Assembly: GCF_018320785.1 (NCBI RefSeq)
Contig: NC_054877.1
Span: forward strand, 21,992,329-22,056,328
DNA: 64,000 bases
DNA from: Cheilinus undulatus
Lineage: Eukaryota > Chordata > Actinopteri > Labriformes > Labridae
Direction: 5' to 3'
Shown: positions 25,240 through 36,464 of the stretch, one piece after another
Numbering within the stretch: the stretch's first letter is position 1
How the letters are laid out: each line of letters starts with the position of its first letter
Position numbers and translations under genes: made by a program
Notes under the pieces: model-generated
Seen by the model: only the letters and a program-made list of their open reading frames with translations
What the model was told of the DNA's origin: nothing
The model's database searches: none

Positions 25240-26415
25240 TCTAGGTGCAGATCGCAGACCACTACAGTGAGACAACACCTCCCTCAGAATGGAAAAACAT
25301 GGTAAAACTTTCTAAATAAAATCAGATTAAATTTCTGGTTAGGATTAGGGTTAGGATTGAGGTAATAGTTAGGATACTAAAAGTTAAAAGCCAAATACTT
25401 GACCTGAAAAACCTGAGTATGAAGTGTTTATTCACTGAGTAAATAGGAAAAAAAGCTTGTCCTCCATAGCAACACTGCAGCACAATGTAGCTAAGGCAAA
25501 AGCTAACTAAAGTACATTAGATAGCATGTAGATAATGTAGCTACATAACCATGTAGCTAAATCTAAAGCTAACAAAGCTATGCAATCTATGCAAGATTAC
25601 ATGAATAACATAGCTACATAACTAACATAGGTAAAGCTAAAACAAACAAAGCTAGTTAGATTATGCTATTTTTGCAAAAGCTTGATGTGTTTAAGAAGTA
25701 GATACAGAAATGCTGGCTCATTTAGCTTTGATGGCTTTAGCTGAAGCTATCATAGCTACTTTGGCTTAGTAACATTAACTATGTAGCTAGTGAAGCTATG
25801 TTAGCTTTAGTTATTGCTTACAAAGCTAAGGCCAGCCATCGTTAATGTAACTACTTCTAAAACAGGTTAATCCAGGATTAGACATCTGACCTGTTATTTG
25901 TTTTGTGTTTATTTATAAATGTAACAAAGCTCGCCAGTGAGTTCAGTCAAGAATCTCGAGCCCAATGATTCACACCTGACCTCCCGATTTAGTGGTCAAT
26001 TTAACCTGCAAGATTTCCGGTCTCTTCCTTTGCTCTGCAATTGCCTGCTGTGCCCTGGATCAGCACTGTGCTCTGGCTTTATCTCACCTCCACCCCAGCA
26101 TCCACCTGTAGGCTCCAGCTGGGGGGTTTTAGCTGTTATCTTATCACTCCTCAAATTCTGCATGTAAAATAAATTTGTGAAGAACAATTAAGTCATAGCC
26201 TGACGCCAAACATGTTCTGTTGTCATAAAGAATGCTTAAACAAACTACCATGTGAGAAGACTGACTGGAATGGTCCTAACTCTGAAATGTTAACAATGTG
26301 GTTATGTCATGAATATATCAGACTGTGTGTATGAATAAAGTCGACTTAAAAAAACAAAACATTGTACCAGCCAATTATGTCTCTTCCGTTCTCACAATAG
26401 TGATCTGCAAGAGGG
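25240..26415. repeat. Dispersed repeat with internal 'gctaaagctaac' array, copy A
   Basis: It carries aataaaatcagattaaattt, aaaagttaaaagccaaa, then a long degenerate array of agctacataac and gctaaagctaac-like words (25480-25850). It ends tgaataaagtcgacttaaaa with caaaacattgtacc. Copy B at 33890-35440 has the same modules in the same order. The extreme ends look weakly inverted (tgcagatc at left and right). A foreign piece at about 25960-26190 may be inserted. Confidence 0.65.
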
Positions 26416-26611
26416 GACATCTAAAATATGCAGTTTGCAGCCAGACCACCCTCTTTAAAGTTGAGAAAAAGAGTCTGAATAGAGGAAAAGACTTCAGCTA
26501 ATGTGATCCTGCCTCTTCAATTTATTACTAAATACTGCCAATATTTACAGCCAATGTAAGCTGATATTTACCCATTATTTTCAAATCTGACAATACTGAT
26601 AATCATCTTTA

Positions 26612-26802
26612 TTTAGGATCATTTTCTAGGCTTTTGCCTTTATTCTGAAAGGACATATGAAGAAAGACAGGAAAAATGGGTAGAGACAAAGGAAAGACAT
26701 GCACCACACAGTGCCAGGATAGGGATCCGGGCCTGTAACCAGAGGACTCAGGCCTCTGTAAATGGGCGCCTGCTCCATTAATTGAGCTAAACTGGCACCC
26801 TA
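26612..26802 (-). repeat. tRNA-derived SINE
   Basis: On the minus strand it begins gggtgccagtttagctcaat (A-box region) and has ggttacaggcccggatcc (B-box region), then a body ending ataaaggcaaaagcct. The pattern is that of a tRNA-related SINE. Related copies lie at 42593-42757 and, more distantly, 51998-52196. Confidence 0.7.
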
Positions 26803-27955
26803 CTGGCAATAAACTTTTAAGCTAACATCCTCCAATATCAATTTCACTCCAATAATATCCTACATCCTTATGTTAAATTTATCCCTTTGTGATTACTTGC
26901 TGGGGGGGAATAAGTCTGTTTCTGAAGTGTTCTGTAATAGAGCTCAACTGTGTGGCTCCAGAGGTTAAGATCCCATTCACTTTCTCCAGAGTGGATTTGA
27001 TTATTAGCCGTATCATCAGAAGTAAATTAGATTTACCATCAGCCACCTGAGTGTGAAACAATGATGTAAGCTGCTGTACAAGACAAAAATTAAGATATCA
27101 ACCTTGTTTGAAGAAAAACAGTTTGTGATCTCAGCCAAAATACAACAACACCCACAATTCTTAAGTGTCACAGAGGCGTTACCATGGAGATGTCTACTGA
27201 GCCTTCAATACATGTTGGCACAAAATAAACCCAACTACTATACTGTATATTACAAGATTATAATTTCAAATATTAAGTCTATAATAAAAAAGAAGAGTCG
27301 AAAAGAGCTGCATATATGGTTTGAAAGCTTGAAAAAACGATCATTAACAACAAATAAAATGGAACGCAGTGGGTAGTGGAACGCGTAGTTCCATCTTCCT
27401 TGTAAAGAAATATGAACACAGTCTTGTACCTCTGCCATTTACTCTGTTTTCAAATGCTATTTTGCACTGAATGCTTTATAGTCATGAGTACTCAGGTAGA
27501 TGGATAGCTTGGTTCTTGCATTAAAACATTGTAATAAATATTTTACGATGTGTTAATGGGGGATGTGAATGGCGAATTTCACTTGTGGAACCGGCTCTGC
27601 CAAAAAGTGGGCGGGCACTGTTGAGCTCTATTGACTTCCTCTGGTACCTACTCCTTTGCAGCAGTTTCCATTATTAAAATGTACAATTTAGGAATTATTT
27701 ACCTGATCACTGATGGTCTTGTTTGCTTCTTTATGTCTTAAGAAGTCATATCTTCTAATTTTTATCTAATTCAGACCCAGCCAAAAACTGCTCACAGGAC
27801 CTTTACACTTTTGGGGTAACAGATACAGTAGGCTTCTTGCCCCTGACCTAATGGAGTAGTAGAATTAACTCACAGTTGGCACAAAATAAAGCTTATATAT
27901 ATGAGTAAATGCACTTTAAACAATGGTGGTCATCCATTCTTTAAGAGATAATCTG
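26803..27955. other. Intergenic, nothing recognised
   Basis: AT-rich sequence with no domain-bearing frame and no repeat I can name. Confidence 0.4.
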
Positions 27956-27956
27956 T

Positions 27957-28385
27957 AGCGATGCACTGTATTATTGACATGATTTTAGTATCAGCAGATA
28001 TCTGCTTAAAAAGGTAAGTTATAAGTATCAGCAGATATGAAGATTTCTGCTGAAACTGACTACTGGTATTTTGACCATAAAAATCTTCCTATATCAGCTG
28101 TGAATATTGGTGATACAAAATTATAAGTTAGTGGAGTTTAAGGCTGGATGAAAGAACTTGGCAGCTAAATTATCTTTATTAATTCATCATTACTCCCCAT
28201 CCTTTAAAGTGTATTTTATAGAACAAAAAGCATTTTTTTTGTCATCCTCGAACTTTAACTTGTGTGTTTTAAGGACTGAAGTAATATGCCTGAACTATAT
28301 TTAAATACCAGTATCAATATCAGTACTGGCTTAAATTAATATGTAAATATCGGATATCGGCCAAAATCCAACATAGTGCATCCAT
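27957..28385. mobile_element. hAT-like MITE with 'gatgcact' ends
   Basis: It starts gtagcgatgcactgtattat. The right end, on the other strand, reads ttatggatgcactatgttgg. The interior repeats atcagcagatat and atcggatatcgg, typical of fish elements with this end. There is no coding capacity. The superfamily is an inference from recalled relatives. Confidence 0.55.
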
Positions 28386-29105
28386 AATAATCTGTTAGAT
28401 CTTATACTGCATCAGAGCTTGATATAATCAGCATATACATGATTTTCACTGTCTATGACTAATCATGCATACATTGCTTAAAATACATGTGCAGGTGCAG
28501 GGTCATGTGATGTAGCTTCCTGGGTCACAGCTCAGTGCATAAACAAAGACATGCCCAACACATGTGATACATGAATTGCACATACACTCAACTCTGCAAC
28601 AGGACTCAAATATTACTAAAGACTTAGGGAACAATGCTCAATAACATGGCAGATAAATTCATTGACACCTCTTCAGATTAAAAGTTTGAGCTGTGCCAAA
28701 GTTTTAAAATAGACCTCTGCCTCTCTGACACACTTAGGGCGCCCCCTATGAAAGAATCTTGAAATAGCAGATGATGAACTTCTCTGTGATGGCACAGAAG
28801 ATTAGATTTGATCCACATTGATAAAAGAGTTGTGCATTTTCTTATCTTTGATTAGATAATGCTATCTGTTAAATAATGTTAATTTTATTCACAGAATTCA
28901 GATCTAAAGTCCCTCTGCTTCATTTAAAAGTTTATCACTTCTATTATAAATGCTCTAACATTTCAAGATCGTTACAGTGGATGTTAGTCTTCTTGCCTGC
29001 TTAATCCCTGATATGTGGTCTAATGGTTTTATAGGAATAACGGAGATGAGACAATTCATCAGCAGACCACAAGCTATGCGGGGGTGTGACTAGTTCAGTC
29101 ACTGG
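28386..29105 (+). other. Region upstream of igfbp3
   Basis: No gene or named repeat seen. The last few hundred bases presumably contain the igfbp3 promoter. Confidence 0.4.
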
Positions 29106-29109
29106 GGTC

Positions 29110-29117
29110 TATATATT
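29110..29117 (+). promoter_or_regulatory. igfbp3: TATA-like box of igfbp3
   Basis: TATATATT lies about 110 bp upstream of the chosen start codon, a plausible distance for a 5'UTR of about 80 bp. Motif match only. Confidence 0.45.
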
Positions 29118-29227
29118 GAGATGTTTTGTCCGGTGGCTTTATGTGAATGAGAGAGAAGCTGACCAGTGAAAAGTCACCACAGTAAAATAGTGCCTCACTT
29201 TGACACCATATGCCCTCAGACGCCACA

Positions 29228-32200
29228 ATGGACTCCCGCTTTCGCGCACTTTGCATGACTTTTTTCCTCGCATCGTTCAGCCGGAGGTCAGGTGCAATCG
29301 GACCGGTTATCAAATGCGAGCCATGTGACGCTGGAGCGCGGCTTTTGTGCAAACCTTTGCCCAAGGACTGCGCAGAGAAAGTCCGCGAACCGGGCTGCGG
29401 CTGCTGCATGACTTGTGCTCTGAGTTTCGGCCAGCCGTGCGGCGTGTACACCGGGAGATGTGGCTCCGGGCTGACATGTCAGCATCAGCCCGGCGAGACG
29501 AAGCCTCTGCAGGCTCTGCTGGAGGGACGGGGGATCTGTGCAAACGCTACTACCAGACGATTCACCGCCAGACCAACACCTCCAGTCAATGAACTTCCAG
29601 GTAGTTCTTCTGCATGGATCTTGCCGGTCAGCATGCATTGCTCATTTTGGTATTTTATATTTGCTTGTCTGCCTACTTTTCTAAACGGCAGTCCATTTTT
29701 GATACCCACGTGTAATGCAAAAAGTAAGATCTGTTAAAAGTAAAGTAGTTGAAATTATCTTGAAGCTACAATCATCCTGTTGTTTCATTAAAAAATAACA
29801 CCTCTTAATTTGTGGAAAGAGCAGGTGAACACCCTAACCTTCCTTAATCTGCATGTGAAGAATAGTTTTTTATTCATGGTTGTTTTGATTTCTACCTTGA
29901 GATAGTGTTATTTAACTCTCTAGTTCGACTCAAGGTTTTAGGTTGAAAAACACTGAGGCAAAGAATCTCCCAGATTTCCTCATATTCTTATTGATTAGAC
30001 ATAATAAGTGTTGAAGAGAAATAAATTCTTATCATTGGATGTATCCCAGTCATCTGTTTTGGCATAAACATGCTTTTAATTTTTAGCAGAGACTATTGAG
30101 ACACAAGATGAGGAGAGGAATTCCACTGGCTCCAGCCCTCAAACATTGTACAGCACCCACAGACCCATGGGACCACTGAGACCTCCACTTCACCCCCTTT
30201 TCCCCTCTGCCAAGTCTGAAGTCCTTCGCCGGGAGCAGCAGAAGCGAACCCAGAGCTTTAAGATGGAAGAGCTACCGGGACCACTCATCACAGACCAGCT
30301 AAACTTCTCTCTGGAGAAAAAACAGGAGCCTGAGTATGTAAGTACTGCAACAAATATTTTTCAGCCTTCAGAGCAGTCTAGAGGAATGTTTTTCTCCTCT
30401 TCCTCTGTGTTTTGGTGTTTTTCTCCCCCTGCGGGTGATGAAATGTTTTGGGTAGTGGTGCTGACAGTTGGCAGGCATCGTGAGCAGTAGAATGGCATGG
30501 CAGCGAGCGGGTACGAGGGCCCTGCGGCTGACCTGGGTCAGGCGATTGTTTGGCCACAAGGCGTCCGCGTGCCGGGTGCAATGGGAGCCAGCGAATGATG
30601 GATTGGCTTGTGTGAGTGCCTGTTAGGAAGCCCTGTTGCTATTTTGATCGTCTTTTTGGCCAGAGAAGTGAGCACACACTAGTAATGGGCTTTGACTGGC
30701 TGCTTTGATTAGTGACTGGAGTAGCTGGACTTGAAGACAAGCCATTTGACTTTCTTTGAGTTCTCTGAATTCATCTATCCTCCATCCTTTGTGTAAAGTG
30801 AAAAAGTTGTAATACGCTTTGGCAAAGTGTTAAATGAATTCATTTGTCATCCATTATCTCTTATATTTCAGCAAGCATTGTTCAGGTAAAATTGCAGGGA
30901 TGTGGATGATAATGTGAATCTGCTTTGTTTATGTCCACAAAAATAGAGAATTTCTGACAAAAAACATCACAAAATGAGGCAGCTTGTGCTTACAGTAGTT
31001 GCACTTTGGGTTTTTAGAAGGACAGTACAGAACTGTACACAGATTTACTTGGTTTGGTACACTAACTGGTTTTATACCCCCCCCCTCTGCAGGGCCCCTG
31101 TCGGAGAGAGATTGAGAGCATCCTCAGCAGCCTCAAACTTACAGACATTCTCAACCCCAGAGGTTTCCGGATACCAAACTGTGACAAGAAGGGCTTCTAT
31201 AAGAAAAAGCAGGTAAAAACATCAAGTTTATAAGACTACTTGATTACAAAGTTCACAAATCTTTGAATGGCAGTAAAAGGAAACCCACATTTCCCTTTTC
31301 ACATGCTGCATTAATAAGGATTCAATGTTGTAGCCTAGTGACTCAAGCTTTAGGGCTCCTGCAGCCCAATTACAGATTTGTAGCTGTCCTCCTGTATTCA
31401 TTGGTAGTTATTAGAGCCTCATCATTGCACCACCACACCAGTGAGGTAGACCCTAGCCACTGGCGCTAGAGAAAGAACCACAGGGGCCAAACCCCAGTGG
31501 GGTTGACGGCTGGGACGATGGCCGTTTAACACGAACCCTCCCAGGGAGACAGACGTCAAGGTGGCCACCAGCACCCGATGCGCTCCCCCCATAATTGCTG
31601 GACTTTTGAGAAGCATGCACAAAAATAGAGCTGCAGCCATCCCTACGCTCACATGGTTCACCCACGAACTGGGTTGCACTAAATGAGTAGTTCTGACGCA
31701 TTCATATGGAGGCACTTAGGGCTCCCGCGCCACTGCATCATCAAGGAAGCTTTTCTTATAACACAGCAGTCCCTCCTGCTTAATGTAGTGTTCTCCTTGA
31801 CCTGCAATCATCTCCTAGCTAGGCTCACAATGCAAAGCCTATTGTCATTGTCTTTTTAGAAGAATTGACCTGGTGTCCTCACTGAGCCTTGAGGTGCCTT
31901 GGGATTTCCTGGTAGTTGTGGATGGTCAGTTTTAGTTGGACATTTGCATGATTTTAGTTGAAATCAGCTTGCATGACAGTCCAAATGATAACAGATCTCT
32001 TTTCCAAAGAAATACTCTGCAAAGATTTTGTATTGTAAACTGATGCTGGCTTACTCTGAGCTTTTTTAACAAAGCATTTGTGTTGCATTCAGAATATAAA
32101 ACTCATCTCAATGCATTTATTGTCCAATATTTTGAAGATTCTAAATCAGATGATTAGCTGGATCTCTCTCCTCCTAACTTCCTGTGCAGCAGTGTGCTGA

Positions 32201-32958
32201 CAGATGGCATCCTTCTCCATTTAAGCCCCTCAGTCAAACCCTGCCAAATATCGAGTAAAATAAGGATGTCTTCCTTCCTGATCAGCTTTGAATTTGCTGT
32301 GCACTAGCAGCAGCAGCAGCACAGTTTCTTTAGCCTTTGAAATGAATGGCTGCATGTTTTACTAGAGTGGAGGTTGACCTTTAGTAAAATTGGCAGTAAA
32401 ATAACAGCCCTTGGGTAGCTCCACAGGCTCTGTAAGTCATTTGTAGTACCCGTAATTTGGAGCTGTGGGGTATAATCAGCAACAGATGATTCGTACTGGC
32501 CACCGGCTTCTGAAAATAGATCTTGGTTCTCAGTTGTTCACAAATGGGACTAAGCAAATATTTTACCAGGTTTCTGTTTACCTTAAAGGTCTCTACATGT
32601 GTGTGTAACAGGAGGTAGACCATAAAAGCAGCTCAAAATACCACAGTGTGCTGGATAACCAAGGCTAAGTCGACTCAGCACAATCCAACCGTTAATGCCT
32701 CTTAACTGTTGCTGCTCTACTTCATTGAGAAAAGTGCCTTGCTGCATATTCAACTAGATTTGCACATTAATCTGCCTACTTCCTACTTATTTTTTATCCC
32801 TCCCTTTAACTTGTCCCTTCATTCCTTTCTAGTGCCGTCCATCCAAAGGCAGAAAGCGAGGCTTCTGTTGGTGCGTGGACAAATACGGGCAGCCTTTGCC
32901 AGGTTTTGATGGGAAGGAGCGAGGAGACGCCCAGTACTACAACTCGGACAGCCAATAG
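29228..32958 (+). CDS. igfbp3: Insulin-like growth factor-binding protein 3
   Basis: A secreted carrier that binds IGF-1 and IGF-2 and controls their access to the receptor. The exons are 29228-29600, 30087-30337, 31093-31212 and 32833-32958, all GT-AG and in frame, giving 289 residues (human protein about 291). The start at 29228 has a strong context (cacaATGg) and precedes a hydrophobic signal core (ALCMTFFLASF). An in-frame ATG at 29210 would add six residues. Exon 1 carries the cysteine-rich N-domain with GCGCCMTC, CGSGLTCQ and PLQALLEGRG. Exon 2 is the variable linker. Exons 3-4 form the thyroglobulin type-1 domain (GPCRREIE, IPNCDKKGFYKKKQ, CRPSKGRKRGFCWCVDKYGQ), including the basic heparin, matrix and nuclear-targeting patch that marks binding proteins 3 and 5. 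Three N-glycosylation sequons (NAT, NST, NFS) recall the three in human IGFBP3. It is convergent with igfbp1. Confidence 0.96.
30440..30660 (+). promoter_or_regulatory. GC-rich unique stretch in igfbp3 intron 2 (candidate element)
   Basis: Just after exon 2 the intron becomes GC-rich and non-repetitive (cagcgagcgggtacgagggc, aaggcgtccgcgtgccgg). No domain-bearing frame is seen. This might be an intronic enhancer; alignment is needed to tell. Confidence 0.2.
31425..31735. other. Unexplained GC-rich island in igfbp3 intron 3
   Basis: About 300 bp visibly richer in GC than its surroundings, with sharp edges (cagtgaggtagaccctagcc at left and cttagggctcccgcgccact at right). A minus-strand frame of 97 codons crosses it but shows no domain I know. 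The block is foreign to the intron and may be a repeat or an inserted gene fragment. I cannot identify it. Confidence 0.35.
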
Positions 32959-33830
32959 GAGCAGAGCAGGATGGAGGGAGGGAGAGTGGGAGTGAGAGCA
33001 AGAAGATTTGTAAACAAATGGAGACACTGAGGATATTGGGAGAGAGGTCAAGAGATGGCTCAACCGATATATGGATGTTTGCTATTTCTATCTGTTGCCT
33101 GTGGGACCTTTTTCTGAGGCAGAGCAGAGGGAACAGAGGAAGAGTATCAGGAGGAAAAGCCTCCATGTCACAGATACAGTCTGTACTTTTCTGCCATGGA
33201 TGGAGTCTTCATAAGCTGTTTGTCTCTGACCAAACCAAGACAACCTCTGAGTATTCACCGGAGGTGTTATTCTGAATGAGGCATTTGTATTTGTCACAAA
33301 TGTTGATGAGAACACTATTCATTTTACGCACAATTAAATGGCATTGCACATGTGTACATGCTTGTGATGTGTAATCAAAATATGTATGCTTGTTATTTTG
33401 TAAGAAGACATTGTGTTTTGTCTCGACAAACATGAAATGTATGTAAGTCTAATATATGTTGGTAGTTCAGAGTAAGCCTGCAGTGCCTTACTATGAATTC
33501 TTATTACTATGAATTCCATTTTGGCCGGATACTTCCTGCTCCTCAGGGAGCTGGACAAGGCTGTGCAGCTACAGTGCATATTAAGATTTTTTTATGCTGG
33601 ATCTCAAACCTCGGAAAAGAGACTTTTTTCTTTAATCTGTGCTGTGGTTAGTACTGTTTTGTTGTCAATTTGCATAAGCTGTTTTTGTGGGATAAAGGCC
33701 ACACACCATTATCTCTGATCTCTGGGTAGCCAGTGAAATTTTCCTTCATTTGCCCATGTTTAAGTAATTATGCTGTTTGCATGTACAATGCAACCCTCAG
33801 AGGTCTATTTTTACTTAATAAAGGCAGCAT
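32959..33830 (+). other. igfbp3: igfbp3 3' untranslated region
   Basis: It follows the TAG stop and has no credible frame. It extends to the AATAAA at 33817-33822, giving a 3'UTR of about 0.87 kb. Confidence 0.6.
33817..33822 (+). terminator. igfbp3: Polyadenylation signal candidate of igfbp3
   Basis: AATAAA in acttaataaaggcagc. A second one about 100 bp on lies at the border of the next repeat. Confidence 0.5.
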
Positions 33831-33889
33831 AAAATTATCCAGGTATTGCATACTCTTTATTTTTATCTTTATCTTGCATTTTTGAGAAG

Positions 33890-35440
33890 GGTCTGGCTGC
33901 AGACCGTACATCTCAGAAAATAAAGACTCGATAAAAACGTTCAAAATAAAATCAGATTAAGCTTCCATTTAGAGTTAAGTGTAAGGATTAATGTAATGGT
34001 TAGGACACCAAAAGTTAAAAACCTGACCTGCAAAACCTGATAACACAAAGCTGAAACTCCCGGTGAAAAAGAAATCCAAACTTTGTGTCTCAACACACTA
34101 GATATGTTGGAATAATTTGTTGTAAACATATGAAAACACTAAGATCTGTCACTGAATTTTTGATTTAGACCATTAGAAAGTTCTTCACCTCTTTCCTGGC
34201 TTGGTTTTATTCAAGCAGGGCAAATATAGGAGCCCTTAACATAATCGGTCTTGATGGAGAATTAACACACTCCTCCCAACGCTACAACAAAATAAAATCA
34301 CAGAGTAGATTATCTCAGTACAGTCTGTTGTTAGCCAATTTCTCTGCCTTACTTGAAAGTTCACAGCCAGCTACATGCTACGTTCCTATTTATTGTGAGG
34401 AATTTCCCATTCTATCAGCCACTGTGGCCTACAGGTCATTAAAAAAACAATTGAGGAGATTTGTGCCAGAAAACAGTAAATCTAATCTCCAACATTTGTT
34501 TCTGCTCTGGTACAGAGCCAGACAGCCCTGATCAAAAGCATTTTTTAGAATTTGAGATTTTCCCTAATGAGAAAATGTGGCCTTGGCTCATTCTCCCAAC
34601 ACACCCACACCATCCTAGAGCAGACATTACTGCCTCATTTTCATGACTTTGAAGCTTAATTTTATAAACTTAGAGATGTTTTTAATGACAGAAATTTCGC
34701 CTGCTGGTTCATAGCACAGTGGCCTTTCATACAACAAACTTAAAATGAAGATTTCTCGTAACTTTACAGGGACTTTAACAAAGCTAAAAAGTCTGCTTAC
34801 AGGAGAAAAGCTCGTCCTACATGAAATCATTCTAGCGCAGCAAGCATGGCTCACGTAGCTCCATAAGCTACATAAGCTACATAGCGTATCTAAAGCTAAG
34901 CTCACAAAGCAACTATATAATCTACATAGGTACATTCTCTATGTAGCTACGTTAGCTTTTGCTTTGTTTGCTATAACTCACATTGCTAAAGCTCATGTTG
35001 CTAAATCTAACTTAAATACATCAACTTATGTAGTAACGTTAATTATGTAGCTAGCATAGTTATGGTAGCTGTAGCTTTGTTTTCTAAAGCTCACTTTGCT
35101 AACGTTCACATTGTTAAATCTAACTAAGCTACATTGGCCTATGTCATAATGTTAACTATGTAGCTGGCGTAGCTATGTTAGCTTTAGCTAAAGCCAACAA
35201 TGCTAAAGCAAACTACCTCTAGAAAGGGTCTAATCATAATCTAAACCAAGATTTGACCTCTGAACTTCTCCTCAGATTTGTTAATGAAATGTTGCTAAGT
35301 ATGTAATGTTTGCATTGTGATTATTTCATGAATGTAACTGCCAGAATTTGTTTATGAATAAAGTTGAATTAAAAATAAAAATCGAAAACATTGTACTGGA
35401 AAATTTCAGCACTTCCATTCTGAAATAGACAGCGTCTAAG
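33890..35440. repeat. Dispersed repeat with internal 'gctaaagctaac' array, copy B
   Basis: It shows the same module order as copy A at 25240: aataaaatcagattaagctt, accaaaagttaaaaacctga, the tagctacataag and gctaaagctaac word array (34840-35210), then aggtctaat-like text. It ends tgaataaagttgaattaaaa with gaaaacattgtactgg. It lies between the 3' ends of igfbp3 and igfbp1. Confidence 0.65.
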
Positions 35441-35666
35441 AGTGGCCATCAGAGATAAATGGTCTGCAGCAGACTGTTTTGGGCATTTTTTTGCTTTGAC
35501 TGTGTCTGAATTAATCTTAGGCAGTGAGAAAAAAAACATTGAAACATGTATCCAATGTGGTAACACTTTAATTGGATGCACATCCAGGGAATTATAAGAA
35601 TATGTACATTGTTTCAACAAAACCAATAACAGAATAGCAGCAATCCTCTCAAACACTATTAACAAT

Positions 35667-35672
35667 TTTATT
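35667..35672 (-). terminator. igfbp1: Polyadenylation signal candidate of igfbp1
   Basis: TTTATT on the plus strand gives AATAAA on the gene strand, about 800 bp after the stop. A nearer one at 36432-36437 lies only about 28 bp past the stop. The intervening sequence contains several AUUUA motifs, which would suit an unstable message. Confidence 0.35.
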
Positions 35673-36464
35673 GACTGCATAAGAGCTCAGCAGCAAACAA
35701 TAGCATAAATATACAAATGAATCATAATAAATACTTGAATAAATGATGAAATAGACCAATAAAAGTTCTTATATGTTGCTGAGAAGAGCCCTCAGCAGTT
35801 TTGTGCTAAACAAGTAGACCTGTAGAGGTAGACAAATGCAGAAAAACCAATCCCAAACCCCATCGTGGCCTGGATGAATCTTGATATGTTTGTGCTTGGC
35901 CACTGTGCACATACTTGTGGCACTCTAAGTATTTCCCCAATACCCATTGAGGAAACGCCAATGGAGATACATTCAGACAATGTCAACATGTTGAATGAAT
36001 GAGCGGCTGTGTTGTGTCTTGCTGCGAGCAGCTCCAGTTTTGAATGAATTAAAAAAAAAAACCTGATCCTGAAGACTCTGAAATGGATTTGGCAGAGCTG
36101 TGGATTTGTGGTTGTGAGCAGTGGAGTTATTCGGAAACACAAATGTATACAGTGTTGCCCTATTTACAATCAAAAAAAGAGGCAAACATATAAAATATCT
36201 AAAAATGACAAATGGTTAGTAGGAATATACAAGCACAGAATAAATAAGCCTTGATACATACATGTAAATAAAATGAGAGATTTTTCTCCCTCTGGAATAG
36301 GATATTAGTGTGAATGAAAGTGTTTTTGGAAAAAGCAGTCCACTTATCAGGTTGTTGCAAATAGACTTGAACTTTTACCTCATTTAAAGTCATGAAACCT
36401 GTTTGTTTTTGTCTAGATTTGTGTGTCTGTGTTTATTTATGAGTGATAAAAAAGTGTCTATCCT

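Noticed and set aside
29095-29709. Long minus-strand frames across igfbp3 exon 1
   Set aside because: They are shadows of the GC-rich coding exon, and the plus strand encodes the conserved cysteine domain.
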